A stretch of 64,000 bases of DNA from positions 172,925,443-172,989,442 of the forward strand of contig OZ023265.1 of NCBI GenBank assembly GCA_964006375.1. The letters are read 5' to 3'. The notes beneath the pieces were generated by a model. The model saw only the letters and a list, made by a program, of their open reading frames with translations. It ran no database searches and had not been told where the DNA came from. The stretch's first letter is position 1, and every line of letters starts with the position of its first letter. This document shows, piece after piece, positions 12,061 through 23,002 of the stretch. This DNA is from Tillus elongatus (taxonomy: Eukaryota > Arthropoda > Insecta > Coleoptera > Cleridae). Position numbers and translations under genes: made by a program.

Positions 12061-12309
12061 ATTTGTATACCATTATTATCAAAGCTATATTTCATCAAAG
12101 GCTTCAAATTTCAATAACTCAATTTGCTATTATCATAGAGACTTTAGTTTTGGTACGCAGCATAGTCTCTATAGGGGAAATATGCCTTTACCTTGTTAAG
12201 ATAACGTTGTTATTTTTTGAGATACAATTTGTTTTTAAACTGGTTCGTTTGGATTGGTTAATGAACTCATCCAAGTTATTAACAAAAGACATCGGCTAGA
12301 TACACACAC

Positions 12310-12392
<83 letters not shown>

Positions 12393-12510
12393 ATATGAAT
12401 ATTCAAACCGACCTTGGTTTTGTGTTTAGGAGCCCCAATTCGGGCTAATTAAAAAAAATTAAAGTCAAGATGGATACTTCTCTATAAGCAAATTTTCTTA
12501 ATGAAAGATC
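12061..12510 (+). repeat. TA-core repeat with (TA)n at about 12312-12389
   Basis: The left module (CTTCAAATTTCAATAACTCAA, ATGAACTCATCCAAGTTATTA, then a CACACACA lead-in) is followed by (TA)n and the right module (CAAACCGACCTTGGTTTTG, GGAGCCCCAATTCGGGC). The end hairpin is degenerate (GCAAATTTTCTTAATGAAAG). Confidence 0.7.
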
Positions 12511-12528
12511 TAATGAAAGATCGTTTAG

Positions 12529-12563
12529 CTGATGAAGCTGACTTTGTTCGAGAAACGATTGTC
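12529..12563 (+). ncRNA. degenerate hammerhead-ribozyme-like motif (PLE type)
   Basis: The core-like CTGATGA is followed by a stem II region (AGCTGACTTTGTTCGA) that no longer pairs, then GAAAC, a GATT loop and GTC. It aligns base by base with the inverted motif at 12696-12729, whose stem II does pair. Probably a mutated ribozyme from a Penelope-like terminal repeat. Confidence 0.45.
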
Positions 12564-12695
12564 ATGTATAAAAAATAATTATAGGAAAGTGGGTTTTACT
12601 AGAGTGTGCTCAATGAGTGCAAATTTTAACCTGTGATAAGCACTGATAAGTACAATTTGGATAACCCAATTCATCACAATATAGTTTTCAGACCT

Positions 12696-12729
12696 GACCA
12701 TCGTTTCGCTATAAAGTTAGCGTTATCAG
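12696..12729 (-). ncRNA. hammerhead-ribozyme-like motif, minus strand (PLE type)
   Basis: On the minus strand the order is CTGATAA (core, with A in place of the G of CUGANGA), stem II CGCTA-ACTTTA-TAGCG (5 perfect pairs), GAAAC, loop GATG and GTC. A15.1-C15.2 can pair with G16.2-U16.1 in a two-base-pair stem III. Stem I pairing is poor, and the G-to-A core change should abolish cleavage. It faces the related motif at 12529-12563. Confidence 0.5.
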
Positions 12730-12822
12730 ACGAATGAATGCTCTAATTGAACTAAACTGTACTTATTAGCGTTCGTCACAAGATTTCATATTTTTAGAGT
12801 TTCTGGAAAAAAAGTCTGCGCT

Positions 12823-13112
12823 CAGCAAGTGCGTTATGGTAGTAAATTTTCATAGAAATGATCTGGCACCAAATATTTTTATAACTTCTTTTTTCTTGCG
12901 ACATATAGATATAAATTTTGGTGTACGGTTTCCTTTTAACATTATAAACTTACGTACCAAGATAAAAAAAAATCCGAAAGAAAACCTAAAATATTCCTGG
13001 AAAACCTGGTTCGATTTTCCTGGCTAACGAAATTGTCCAATCCACTTACAAATGGAAGGTGCATGATAAGTTTTATCAAAATTGGCCCATTACTTTTTGA
13101 GTTATCTGTGTG
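12823..13112 (+). repeat. TA-core repeat, left module, cut by PLE sequence
   Basis: The family start (CTCAGCAAGTGCGTTATGGTAG in two blocks, TTTTCATAGAAATGATCTGG) leads to TTTTTGAGTTATCTGTGTGA, the point where (TA)n is expected. PLE sequence begins instead. Confidence 0.75.
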
Positions 13113-13615
13113 AAGCGGTGGACAAAGGTGGGTTGGGTTGTTGTAGCTGAATTACGGGGCCTCAATCTGCCTACTTCCCAAATCTCCCCGGAGATCATCT
13201 CTAAGGTCTCAGTGTGTTCAACCCTAGGCCTAAAAGAGATCTGGCAGTTCGTTGCAAGATTTGTATTGTATGTACCGTTTCGTCTACCTGTTTCGTTATC
13301 GGTGTAATTAGTCGGATCACGGTCAATTAAGTCAGGGGCTTTCGTCACGGTACTTAAAGGATTAAGAGGATTGCAGGTATTTGTTGAGTCAGGTAATGGG
13401 GCAATAAAAGTGTCTATAGAATTTATTGTCTTTTGTGTGTTTATAATGAAGATATAATAGGTTTCCAAGTAATCGGAAGACGAAGACCATATCTCTCTTA
13501 TTTAAACAATCGGGACATTTTTCTACCTCGATCGCTTCGCGGATATATTTTGGTTTTGAAGGGTTATTGCTTTGGCATTGTCGAAGTCTATTTCTTGTTG
13601 TCCGTTAGTCTAAGG
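13113..13615 (-). pseudogene. Penelope-like element, C-terminal/3' fragment
   Basis: The minus strand reads KCPDCLNKRD, a spacer with STVTKAPDLIDRDP, then TGRRNGTYNTNLATNCQISF, RVEHTETLEMISGEIW, VGRLRPRNSATTTQ and TFVHR. The same run follows the GIY-YIG domain of the PLE fragment at 45.2-46.0 kb (KRPDCLNKRD, GRRNDIYKTRL, RVEHTETS), so this is the same family. Frameshifts are present. It lies head-to-head with the RT fragment at 13636-13846. Confidence 0.75.
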
Positions 13616-13635
13616 GATCGTGTTACTAGTGTTCG

Positions 13636-13846
13636 AACCACGGAATTCAGTTGAAAATGTTAGCCAACATTTTTATGGAAAACCTCGAGACACAAGCCCT
13701 CAATTCATCCCAACTTAAACCAACCTGCTGGTTAAGATACGTTGACGACATTTTCGCTGTCTGGTCACACGATAAACAATCTCTAGACGAATTCCTTTCT
13801 TACCTACATAACATCAACCCCCAAATTCAGTTCACCATGGAAATAG
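13636..13846 (+). pseudogene. Penelope-like reverse transcriptase fragment
   Basis: About 65 residues: ANIFMENLETQAL, KPTCWLRYVDDIFAVWSH, then LDEFLSYLHNINPQIQFTME. The YVDD-IF box with flanking CWxRYVDD is characteristic of PLE reverse transcriptases. The frame breaks into TA-core repeat sequence at about 13847 (TAGAAAATTTTGTGTTTTC). A 5'- and 3'-truncated piece. Confidence 0.8.
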
Positions 13847-13849
13847 AAA

Positions 13850-15128
13850 ATTTTGTGTTTTCTTTTTCGGAAAAATGTCATATTTCCGGAAATAATAAAG
13901 TTAGGGCAACCAAATTTGGTACGCTGGTTCAAGTCACAGAAACTAAACTATGTACGAAAATCTATATCTATAGGTTGAAAAAAGTTATGGACATTTAAAG
14001 AAAAATAATTGGATGCCATTGACGACCACAGAAACGCACAAAAGCAAAATATTTTGTGTGGATAATAAAATCTATTGTATGTTAGAGACAAATATTTTTG
14101 TGTGTGACTTTTGACAGCGTTTTTTGGCGCAAAAACGTCAAGAAATGCTAGAAAAATAACTTTGAAAATTTGATAACTCTTTCTCTGAAAACGTCAACGC
14201 CGCGATTTGAAACGTCAAAATTGTATACTTTTAGGCAAAGAACCTAAAGCGAATCCGGGCTATGTAGAGAAAATGTCGCAAGTGTTTTTTACAAGTCCTT
14301 AAGTTTCAGCTTAAACCGTCATTGTCCTTCATTTTACTAAAATGTTTCCAGAAAATTCATTTCAAATAGACCCTTTTTCTGATGAATTGGTAGAAGTTTT
14401 AGTTATAGAGTTTATGGTTTAATTTTTAGAAAATTGTTGTGGAAAAAAGTGGCTAATTAGGAGACGGCGACTTTTGAATTTTGAAAAGATTTTTTTCAAA
14501 CAAGCTCGAACTAGGCCCTCTAGAACCCACATCGAGGGTTAATTTCAGTTTCTATCTATTTACACATATACAGGGTGACGCATTTCTACGGCAAAGCTCA
14601 ATATATCAGTTATTATACAAGATATGAGAAAAATTTGTATATGTTAATTATATGGCGTCTTGAGCTGCATCTTATAAAATTATTTTTACAATCACAGCGT
14701 TGCCTAAAAGTCGTTGGTGATACAAACTTTCTTTCTTTTTAAAAAAAATCGAACACCCCGTATATTCTTGCATTTTTCATCGAAATGAATCGAAATGGCA
14801 TGTTTGTAAGAAAAAAAAAATCGTTTTGGTATCTAATTTCAATTAATAAATTAAATCCTTCAAATTTCAACAACTCAATTTGCTGATAACCTAGGGTTCG
14901 TTGGCTAGAAAACCAGTTTTTTCAGGAACATCTTAAGTTTATTTTCGGAAAATTTTTGTACATTTTCAGACAATACAGTTATTTTGATGAAGTTTGGTGC
15001 ATTATTGCTTCTACTATGTAGGTAATACTGGTACCAAATTTTATACCTGCTTTCAAGCAAAAAAGACATATTGGCTACGAAAAATATTTTTATGAAAATT
15101 CAATTCCATAACGCACTTGCTGCGTCTA
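13850..15128 (-). repeat. TA-core repeat, long form, minus sense
   Basis: It starts inside the left module (reverse of AATTTTTTTCGAAAGAAAACACAAAATTTTCC) and runs through GTCATTGTCCTTCATTTTACT and AGAAAATTCATTTC. It contains a right module (GGAGACGGCGACTTTTGAA, GGCCCTCTAGAACCC) and ATACAGGGTGACGCATTTCTA. The last unit is the ~300-bp end, finishing in AATTCCATAACGCACTTGCTGCGTC. Confidence 0.7.
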
Positions 15129-15302
15129 GATTTTTTATCTTTCTCATGCATGTGGTTTTGCAGGTTATACATGCGCACACAGATGAAGAGATAGAGAGCA
15201 AACGTTCTTTAGTAAATAAGTAACAATAAGCCTTGATAAAACCGCAGACACAGTGTTTGCGTCCCACAACCATTCTCAGTGAGCACTGTATATAAAGTTT
15301 TT

Positions 15303-15404
<102 letters not shown>

Positions 15405-15644
15405 TCTGTCAATTGTCAGAATGAAGCGGTTCGGTTTTTGTATAAAATTTTATAAATTTGGTATAGACATGGAAAGTAAATGAAAGAATGATGATCAGAA
15501 AGTAATGATGGATGTGTAAAGATTAGTAGTAAATGAAGGCAGTGATTGGAAATGTCAGATGTAAGAAAAAATGGTATAAAAAGTTTATTTTAAATGGTTT
15601 GTCAAAATTCGAAGTATGTCATATTTGGATAATGCAGTGTCAAG

Positions 15645-15779
15645 TATTTTAGTGAATTTTCGTAGAAAAAATTCACTAATGGGGAGATCCCGACTTTTGA
15701 ATTTTGAAAAATTGTTTGCAAATGAGCGCGAACTAGTACCCCTAGAACCCATATCCGGGGTCAGTTTCAATTTTTATAT

Positions 15780-15869
<90 letters not shown>

Positions 15870-16621
15870 CACACCGATAACTCAAAAAATAATAGGCCGA
15901 TTTTGATAAAATTTGGCACGTACCTTTCTTTTGTAAATAACTTGGATAAGTTCGTTAGTCAGGAAAATCGGATGAGGTTTTTCGGGAAAATTTTGAGTTT
16001 TCATTCGAAAAAAATTCTTATCTCAAAAAGTAATAAGCCGATTTTAATAAAATTTGACGTGTACCTTCCTTTTGTAAATGGCTTTGACAAGTTCGTTAGT
16101 CAGGAAAATCGGATGAGGTTTTCCGGAAAAATTTTGAGTTTTTATTCGAAAAAAATTCTTTTCTCAAAAAGTAATAAGCCGATTTTAATAAAATTTGGCA
16201 TGTACCTTCCTTTTGTAAATGGCTTTGACAAGTTTGTTAGTCAGGAAAATCGGACGAGGTTTTCCGGGAAAAATTTGACTTTTCATTTGAAAAATTTTTT
16301 TATCTCAAAGAATAATGGGCAGATTTTCATAAAATTTGGCATGTACCTTCCTTTTGTAAATGGCTTTGACAAGTTCGGTAATCAGAAAAATCAGACGAGG
16401 TTTTCCGAAAAAATTTTGAGTTTTCATTTGAAAAAAAATTTTTTCTAAAGAAATAAAAAATCTATGATAACCAAATTTGGTAGGTAGGTTTACGATATAA
16501 AAAGTAAACTATACACCAAAATTTAGATTTCCATGTTACAAGAAAAAAAAGTTACAATAAAATATTTTGTGCCAGATCATTTCTATGAAAATTCACTACC
16601 ATAACGCACTTGCTGCGTCCC
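15645..16621 (-). repeat. complete TA-core repeat, minus sense, with expanded left module
   Basis: The hairpin start (TTAGTGAATTTTCGTAG / AAAAAATTCACTAA) leads into the right module, (TA)n at about 15781-15866, TGTATCACACCGATAACTC, a four-unit internal tandem array, and the terminus ATGAAAATTCACTACCATAACGCACTTGCTGCGTCC (in two blocks). Both family ends are present. Confidence 0.85.
15885..16446 (+). repeat. four tandem ~141-bp units inside a TA-core repeat, open in one frame
   Basis: Units start near 15885, 16026, 16167 and 16307, each with AATAAGCCGATTTT, ATGTACCTTCCTTTTGTAAATGG, TTCGTTAGTCAGGAAAATCGG and GAGTTTTCATTCGAAAAAAA. Because 141 is 3 x 47, a plus-strand frame (15864-16448) stays open as a 47-residue repeat (KPILIKFG-YLPFVNGFDKF, VSQEN). 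Single-copy relatives elsewhere are non-coding, so I regard this as a repeat array and not a gene. Confidence 0.75.
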
Positions 16622-16733
16622 GAGTTTTTTTAGAATAAACTGTTTAAATTATGTCACTATATACAACGCAAGTCAAAATGGACTTACTGTATAGACGTAT
16701 TGTATAATTTTAGCCAATAAAATATAAGTATAA

Positions 16734-16734
<1 letters not shown>

Positions 16735-16794
<60 letters not shown>
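16735..16794. repeat. (TA)n microsatellite
   Basis: About 60 bp of TA preceded by TAAGTATAAG. The flanks do not match the TA-core modules. Confidence 0.8.
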
Positions 16795-16795
<1 letters not shown>

Positions 16796-17615
16796 CTAAA
16801 ATCTAATTAAGCCTCAAACTAACTTCTTTGACGAACAATCAATTTACTTTTGCGCTTTGATCATATAATGAATGCTAAAATTTGCAGATTGATAAGCAGA
16901 TAAGTAAATATATAAATGGATAGATGGATATAAAGTTGTAAACAAAAACGCAACAAGCATATAGCTGCCGCTTATATATAATATAATCATTGCTTTTGTT
17001 AGCTTAATTTAATATTATCACCTACCAAGTTATGAATATTAAGTACTTCGAGTGTACAAGCCTAGGAAACATCATTGTTCGGTTATAAGGACCATCAACA
17101 CAACATAACATGTAAATTATGTTGGTTAATTAATTATCAGAGCATTCCCCTTTCACAGCTCTGTGATTGGTATGTTGGAATCTATATTTAGATTACTTGA
17201 GTGTACGAGAAGGGTTAAACCAGTCAGTACCCCGAACCGGTAAACGGATAGATTTCATTAACGAAACAGATTAAACAATTACAACAAATTTACAGGAATC
17301 AATGAAAAAAAAAAGTTCAATTCATTTTGACAAAGCTGAAAACTTTAGCGAAACTGCAGTCATACATACAATATAACAAATAATAGTGTAAATCAATTTG
17401 TTTGTTTAAGTGAGTAAAGAAATTTTTTTAAAATTTATAATTTAAGTGTCTTATCAACTATGGTCACTGACACTAATGACACTTTAAATAACTACATAAC
17501 AAAATTATATATAAAATTAGGAACTATGAAATACATTTAAATACTATTATATAAATTAGACCGTCTTAAAAATCTAAGTAGACAGTTTACATTAGTAAAA
17601 TTTCACTAAGGTTTT
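16795..17615. other. AT-rich spacer without recognised feature
   Basis: Non-repetitive within this window, with no credible frame and no RNA gene seen. Confidence 0.5.
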
Positions 17616-17619
17616 CAAA

Positions 17620-17855
17620 TCGTGGACAAATCATATATGGGACATACTAATAGAACGTAAAACATTGAAATTGGTCGGTCACAGAGCTCACAATAAGGGC
17701 GTTGGTTTCGATTTAAGAGATAACCATGTGTATGTAGAGAGTTGCCAATTCGGAGTCTTCTGATAATCACTTCTTCCCTGCGAGACAAATCAGGAAGTTT
17801 CTTGATTGCCACAGTGGTTAAATTTCTCGCGGTTTGTTGCTTACCGAAGACCAAT
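17620..17855 (-). pseudogene. LINE RNase H-side C-terminal fragment (Jockey/I-like)
   Basis: The minus strand encodes IKKLPDLSRREEVIIRRLRI, GNSLHTHGYLLNRNQRPYC, ELCDRPISM and VCPIYDL. The 'LRIG.....HGYLL......C..C' pattern is the zinc-knuckle-like tail found after RNase H in several LINE clades. It is cut at its upstream side, where a different LINE in the opposite sense begins. Confidence 0.65.
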
Positions 17856-19095
17856 GCCGACCTCCTTTTCTTTGTCACCCATTCTTGGAACAAGTCTATG
17901 GAACTACACGGTGAATCCCATATTGTCACTCTAGACATATCAAAAGCATTCGACCAGGTCTGGCACGCAGCGCTGCTTAATAAACTACCGGCCTATGGCC
18001 TACCACCAACACTCTGTACGTGAACAGCAAATTTCCTCTCCAACCGGAGCGTTTCTGTTGTCATGGATGGCCATTCCTCTAAACTGTATCCAATTAATGC
18101 AGGAGTTCCTCAAGGTTCAGCTTTAGCCGCTACTTTGTTTCTTCTCCACATCAATGACCTCCTCTCTAGCACATCCAACCCAGTTCACAGTTACGCGGAC
18201 GACAGCACCCTCCACTCAAATATACAATATTCTAAGCCTGTCTCTTTAGCCCAATTAGATGACGATCGCAGACTCATGGAGGGTTATATCTCCGTGGATC
18301 TCCAAAAAATATTAGACTGGGGAAGTAGAAATCTTGTACAATTCAACCCCACAAAATCACAGTCTTGCTTTCTTTCTCATAAAAGATACACCAGCTCTAG
18401 ACCCATCACAATAAACAACCAAGTTATTCAAAGTAATGAGTCCTTTTCACTTGTTGGCATTTCTGTGGATCGAAATCTCAATTGGCACCAACATGTTACA
18501 TCAATTGCAGGAACGGCTGCTAAGAAATTAGTTTTCCTCTTCCGGGCTCGCAAATACTTTTCACCAGCTAATGTCTATACCTTATATACTTCACAAAAAA
18601 GACCAAACCTCGAATACTGCTCTCACATCTGGGGTGCTGCTGTCGCTTCTACACTCGCTATCCTGGACTCCATTCAGAAGACGTCTCATCGGTGAACCTA
18701 CCCTCACCCAGAGGCTTCCATCCCTTGCCCACCGACGTGCCGTTGGTGACCTCTCTCTCTTTTATACATATCTGCACGGGCACTGCTCAGAGGAGCTCTC
18801 TTCCATAGTTCCTTCACCTGCTGCCCCCAGCAGATCCACCAGGGGAACAGAGCGAATGCACCCTTTTACTGTCCAGGTCACCAGGCATAGAACATCTTGT
18901 TATGCCCGCTCTTTTGTCCCCAGGACTTCCAAGTTGTGGAATTCCTTGCCGGCACATGTTTTTCCTTCTCCCTCGAACCTCCAAACCTTCAAGTCCAGAA
19001 TTAACAAGTTGTCTCTTTCCTCCTTGTCGACACCCACGGCACGATAGTATTTAGGCTGTAAGCCCTCGTGGTGTGTTGTTGAAATTAAAAAAAAG
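17856..19095 (+). pseudogene. CR1/Jockey-type LINE, 5'-truncated RT to 3' end
   Basis: The frame begins inside RT at FFVTHSWNKSMEL, then LDISKAFDQVWHAALLNKL. A stop follows near 18020, and the frame resumes at MDGHSSKLYPINAGVPQGS, catalytic YADDSTLH, FNPTKSQSCFLSHKR and GISVDRNLNWHQHVTSIA. One frameshift near 18690 joins RRLIGEPTLTQRLPSLAHR to RAVGDLSLFYTYLHGHC, the conserved C-terminal YARSFVPRTSKLWNSLPAH and a stop at about 19047. The 3' UTR ends GTGTGTTGTTGAAATTAAAA. The same 3' end occurs in the copy at 49.9-50.4 kb, so this is the true 3' end. The 5' truncation is typical of target-primed reverse transcription. Confidence 0.9.
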
Positions 19096-19427
19096 TTTGT
19101 TCTCTCAAATGAGGACAGATGTATCGCTTTGAAACAATTGTCATGATGGAATTACAGAAGTAAATACTGAACGTCTAAAAACTTGTTTAAAGTATCTTCC
19201 TGTATAAGGTCTATTTAAAAAACTGGCATATTATAAATATTGTCTCACAAATAATATTTTCGGGTAGATCAAATTTTTTAAAGAAATTAAAGTCTTTATG
19301 AGAGGGTTGTATATTTTTGATAATACAATCTAATTTACATCGCACGTGTATTGTCATTACAACGACACATTTTCTAAATTAGTATGTTACTTTAACTTTT
19401 ATGTCTGTGAGTACAACCGTAAAAAGT
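19096..19427. other. short spacer
   Basis: A-rich end of the LINE followed by about 330 bp with no recognised feature. Confidence 0.5.
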
Positions 19428-20954
19428 CTGGACACAGCATGTGCGTCATGGAAGTGAATTTTTATAAAAATGTTTTCAATAGCAAATATGTCTCTCTAAT
19501 GCAAGCAGGCAATAATCTGGTTACCTGTATAGACTAGATAGTAGAAACAAGTTACCATATTTTATCAACATAACTTATTGTTTGAAAATGTACAAAAATT
19601 TTCCGAAAATAAACTTAAAATGTTTCCGAGAAAACTGGTCTCCTAGCCAAAAAACCATAGTAGTATCAAACTGAGTTCTTAAAATTTGAAGCATTAAAGA
19701 AAAATCGCCACCAAAATGCACTTACTGCGTCTCGTTTCTTTTTTCTTACAAACATGCATCATATTTCTATAAAAAAAATGCAAAAATGCAATAAGATAAG
19801 GATGTTCGAAAAAAGGCAGGTATCACCAACGACTAATGGGCCACCCCGTGATTGTCAAAATAATTTTATAAGATGTAGCTCAAGACACCCTATAATTAAC
19901 CTATACAATTTTTTTTTCGTATCTTGTATAATAACAATTATATTGAGCTTTACCGTAGAAATGCGTCACGCTGTATATATGTAAACAGATAAAAACTGAA
20001 TGGAAACCCGGATATGGATTCTCGGGGGCCTAGTTTGAGCTAATTCGAAGAAATCTTTTTAAATTCAAAAGTGGGGTCTCCTCATTAACGAACTTTTTCT
20101 ACAAAAATTAGCTGAAAATTATAGACCGCTAAACCATAAACTTAACTAAAACTGCCGCCAAAGCATCAGAGAAAGGGTCTACAGCAAGTCCCCGCTCAAC
20201 GTTATAGTTAGTGATCTAACAATCGTGATGTTGTGAAAACGAATAACTGGGACGTAAAACGAATAACTGGGAATGAATATAATGTACATACATATTATGT
20301 ACATATTTGTGACTGCAAAATGATTTAAAAAAAAACAGTATTCATTTACGTATGTATTACGTACATACCTACATATTATACTACGTACTCCTTCTTTACC
20401 TACTATTTTAGATTTTTTTTAGAATAACAACGCTATACCGAAACAGCTTCGACGCTAAACGATACATTTGCATACAACAAACTGCGACGCTATAATGAAA
20501 CAACGTTAAATGAGAAGACATTATGCGAGGACTTACTGTATTTAAAATGCATTTTCTGTAATTATTTTAGTAAAATGATGGACACCGACGGTTGAGGTTG
20601 AAACTTAAGGGTTTGCAGAACACTTTTCTTGCAACATTTTCTTTTCATAACTCGTATTTGTTTCAGGTTCTTTGCCTAAATATTGCCAATTTTGACGTTT
20701 CAAATCGCGACTTGGACCTTTTGAGGAAAACTCCAGATTTGTTTTCTTTAACTGCCCATGAATTTTTTATCTTTAAACTTATAGACCTAGATTTGGGTCA
20801 TCGTTCACTCTTTATAAAACAAATACGCGTACCAAATTTGGTTGCCCTTACTTTGTTACTTCCGAAGACATAAATTTTTTCCGAAGAAAACACAAAATTT
20901 TCACCAAATTTGATCAAACTCGGCCCATTATTTTTTGAGTTATGGATGTGATAC

Positions 20955-20955
<1 letters not shown>
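19428..20955 (+). repeat. TA-core repeat, long form, up to its PLE-filled core
   Basis: The start (GGACACAGCATGTGCGTCATGG in two blocks) leads to the ~300-bp end unit (to about 19733) and the CACCAACGACTAATGGGCC block. A right-type module follows (19999-20110), then GACGTTTCAAATCGCGACTTG and a left module ending ATTTTTTGAGTTATGGATGTG. The (TA)n core begins at 20956 and holds PLE units. The right module resumes at 22159-22290. Confidence 0.75.
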
Positions 20956-21032
<77 letters not shown>

Positions 21033-21072
21033 TTTATTTGTTTGCTGTACATTTGTGATTTCTTATTGGTTT

Positions 21073-21117
21073 GCGTGGACTGCAGTTTCGAACCGTCCCG
21101 GTTCATCATCAGCACGC
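21073..21117 (-). ncRNA. hammerhead ribozyme, type I, 45 nt (PLE), copy 1
   Basis: On the minus strand: stem I GCGTG, core CTGATGA, a bulged T, stem II GAACCG-GGA-CGGTTC, GAAA, and a short stem III (AC/GT around loop TGCA). Cleavage is expected after GTC, followed by CACGC, which pairs with the opening GCGTG. All core residues of the hammerhead consensus (CUGANGA...GAAA...UH) are present, with 5-bp stem I and 6-bp stem II. The two-bp stem III with a self-complementary loop fits PLE/retrozyme hammerheads, which tend to act as dimers. A half copy lacking a matching stem I faces it at about 21122-21165. Confidence 0.85.
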
Positions 21118-21244
21118 TACTCTGATGATGAACCGGGACGGTTCGAAACTGCAGTCCACGCAAACCAATAAGAAATCACAAATGTACAGCAAACAAATAA
21201 AGTGTATATTTAAAAGTGATTACAGTGTAGTGCAATATTCCTAA

Positions 21245-21309
<65 letters not shown>

Positions 21310-21478
21310 ACTTTTTGTGATTTTTTTATTGGTGTACGTGTTCGTTATTGGTGTTAATTATGTGTGCGTTATTACCTTGTGTGGCTTTTATATCTTTTGG
21401 AATGTTGCACTACACTGTAATCACTTTTAAATATACACTTTATTTGTTTGCTGTACATTTGTGATTTCTTATTGGTTT

Positions 21479-21523
21479 GCGTGGACTGCAGTTTCGAACC
21501 GTCCCGGTTCATCATCAGCACGC
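21479..21523 (-). ncRNA. hammerhead ribozyme, type I, 45 nt (PLE), copy 2
   Basis: Identical over the 45 nt to the site at 21073-21117, one 406-bp tandem period downstream. The same core, stems and GTC cleavage triplet are present, as is the same opposing half copy on the plus strand. Confidence 0.85.
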
Positions 21524-21650
21524 TACTCTGATGATGAACCGGGACGGTTCGAAACTGCAGTCCACGCAAACCAATAAGAAATCACAAATGTACAGCAAAC
21601 AAATAAAGTGTATATTTAAAAGTGATTACAGTGTAGTGCAATATTCCTAA

Positions 21651-21713
<63 letters not shown>

Positions 21714-22000
21714 ACTTTTTGTGATTTTTTTATTGGTGTACGTGTTCGTTATTGGTGTTAATTATGTGTGCGTTATTACCTTGTGTGGCTTTTATATCTT
21801 TTGGAATGTTGCACTACACTGTAATCACTTTTAAATATACACTTTATTTGTTTGCTGTACATTTGTGATTTCTTATTGGTTTACGTGATCGTTATTGGTG
21901 TTAATTATTTGCGCGTTATTACCTTGTGTAAACCAATAAAAAATCAAAAAAAGTACAGTAAACAAATAAAGTGTATATTTAAAAGTGATTACAGTGTAGT

Positions 22001-22290
<290 letters not shown>

Positions 22291-22295
22291 AAAAC

Positions 22296-22362
22296 ATTCC
22301 TTCAAATTAGCACTAATTAGACCCCGAGAACACATATTCGGGGTCAGTTTCAATTTTTATAT

Positions 22363-22449
<87 letters not shown>

Positions 22450-22560
22450 ACACCAATAACTCAAAAAATAATGGGCCGATTTTGATCAAATTTGGCAAGT
22501 GCCTTTCTTTTGCCAGTGGCTTGGATAAGTTCTTTAGCCAGAAAAATCGGCTTAGTTGAA
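22296..22560 (-). repeat. TA-core repeat, minus sense, with (TA)n at about 22365-22447
   Basis: The right module (AGACCCCGAGAACACATATTC) is followed by (TA)n and a left module start (TGTCACACCAATAACTC, GGGCCGATTTTGATCAAATTT). It is interrupted at AATCGGCTTAGTTGAAATAG. Confidence 0.75.
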
Positions 22561-22690
22561 ATAGATTAAACAATGATTTGGCTTAATTTGACAGGCGGGT
22601 TCCCCCGGCCAGTACCAGTTCTGAGCTGACCAATAAATGTATGGAATTTCGAGAACGCAATTATAATGCTTGTTTCTAAGGAAATACATT

Positions 22691-23002
22691 CGGGACTCAG
22701 CAAGTGCGTTATGGTAGTGAATTTTTATTGAATGCATCAAATTTGAATAGCTCAATTTGCTATTAACCTATAAGGTTCGTTGGACAGGAAACTAGTTTTT
22801 TCGAGACATTGTTAAGTTTCTTTTCGAACATTTTTGGTACATTTTCAAACAGTAAAGTTATTTTCATGAAATATGGTGCATTGTTTCTACTATATATGTT
22901 ATGCTGGTAACCAAATTTGATGTCTGCTTTCTTAAAAAAACACATATTTGCGATTTAAAACATGTTTATGAAAATTAACTATCATAACGCACTTGCTGCG
23001 TC
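22691..23002. repeat. ~310-bp foldback derivative of the TA-core repeat end (MITE-like)
   Basis: The unit begins CGGGACTCAGCAAGTGCGTT and ends CATAACGCACTTGCTGCGTC, with TAGTGAATTTT and AAAATTAACTATC just inside. Near relatives occupy 574-862, 24452-24755, 28948-29300, 35716-36003 and part of 57058-57304. Confidence 0.75.

Noticed and set aside
13110..13307. Plus-strand frame over the PLE 3' fragment (and the similar ones at 45096 and 45497)
   Set aside because: These are antisense shadows of the PLE tail, which reads correctly on the other strand.
15864..16448. 194-codon frame with 47-residue repeats as a possible repeat protein
   Set aside because: It coincides with the tandem expansion of a non-coding repeat module whose other copies carry stops.
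21122..21165. Plus-strand hammerhead in the right half of the palindrome
   Set aside because: Core and stem II are present, but the sequence before CTGATGA (CACGCTACT) cannot pair with CACGC, so stem I is missing.
21028..21975. CRISPR-like array
   Set aside because: The repeats are ~406 bp with microsatellites and ribozymes in an animal genome; nothing matches CRISPR spacing or context.
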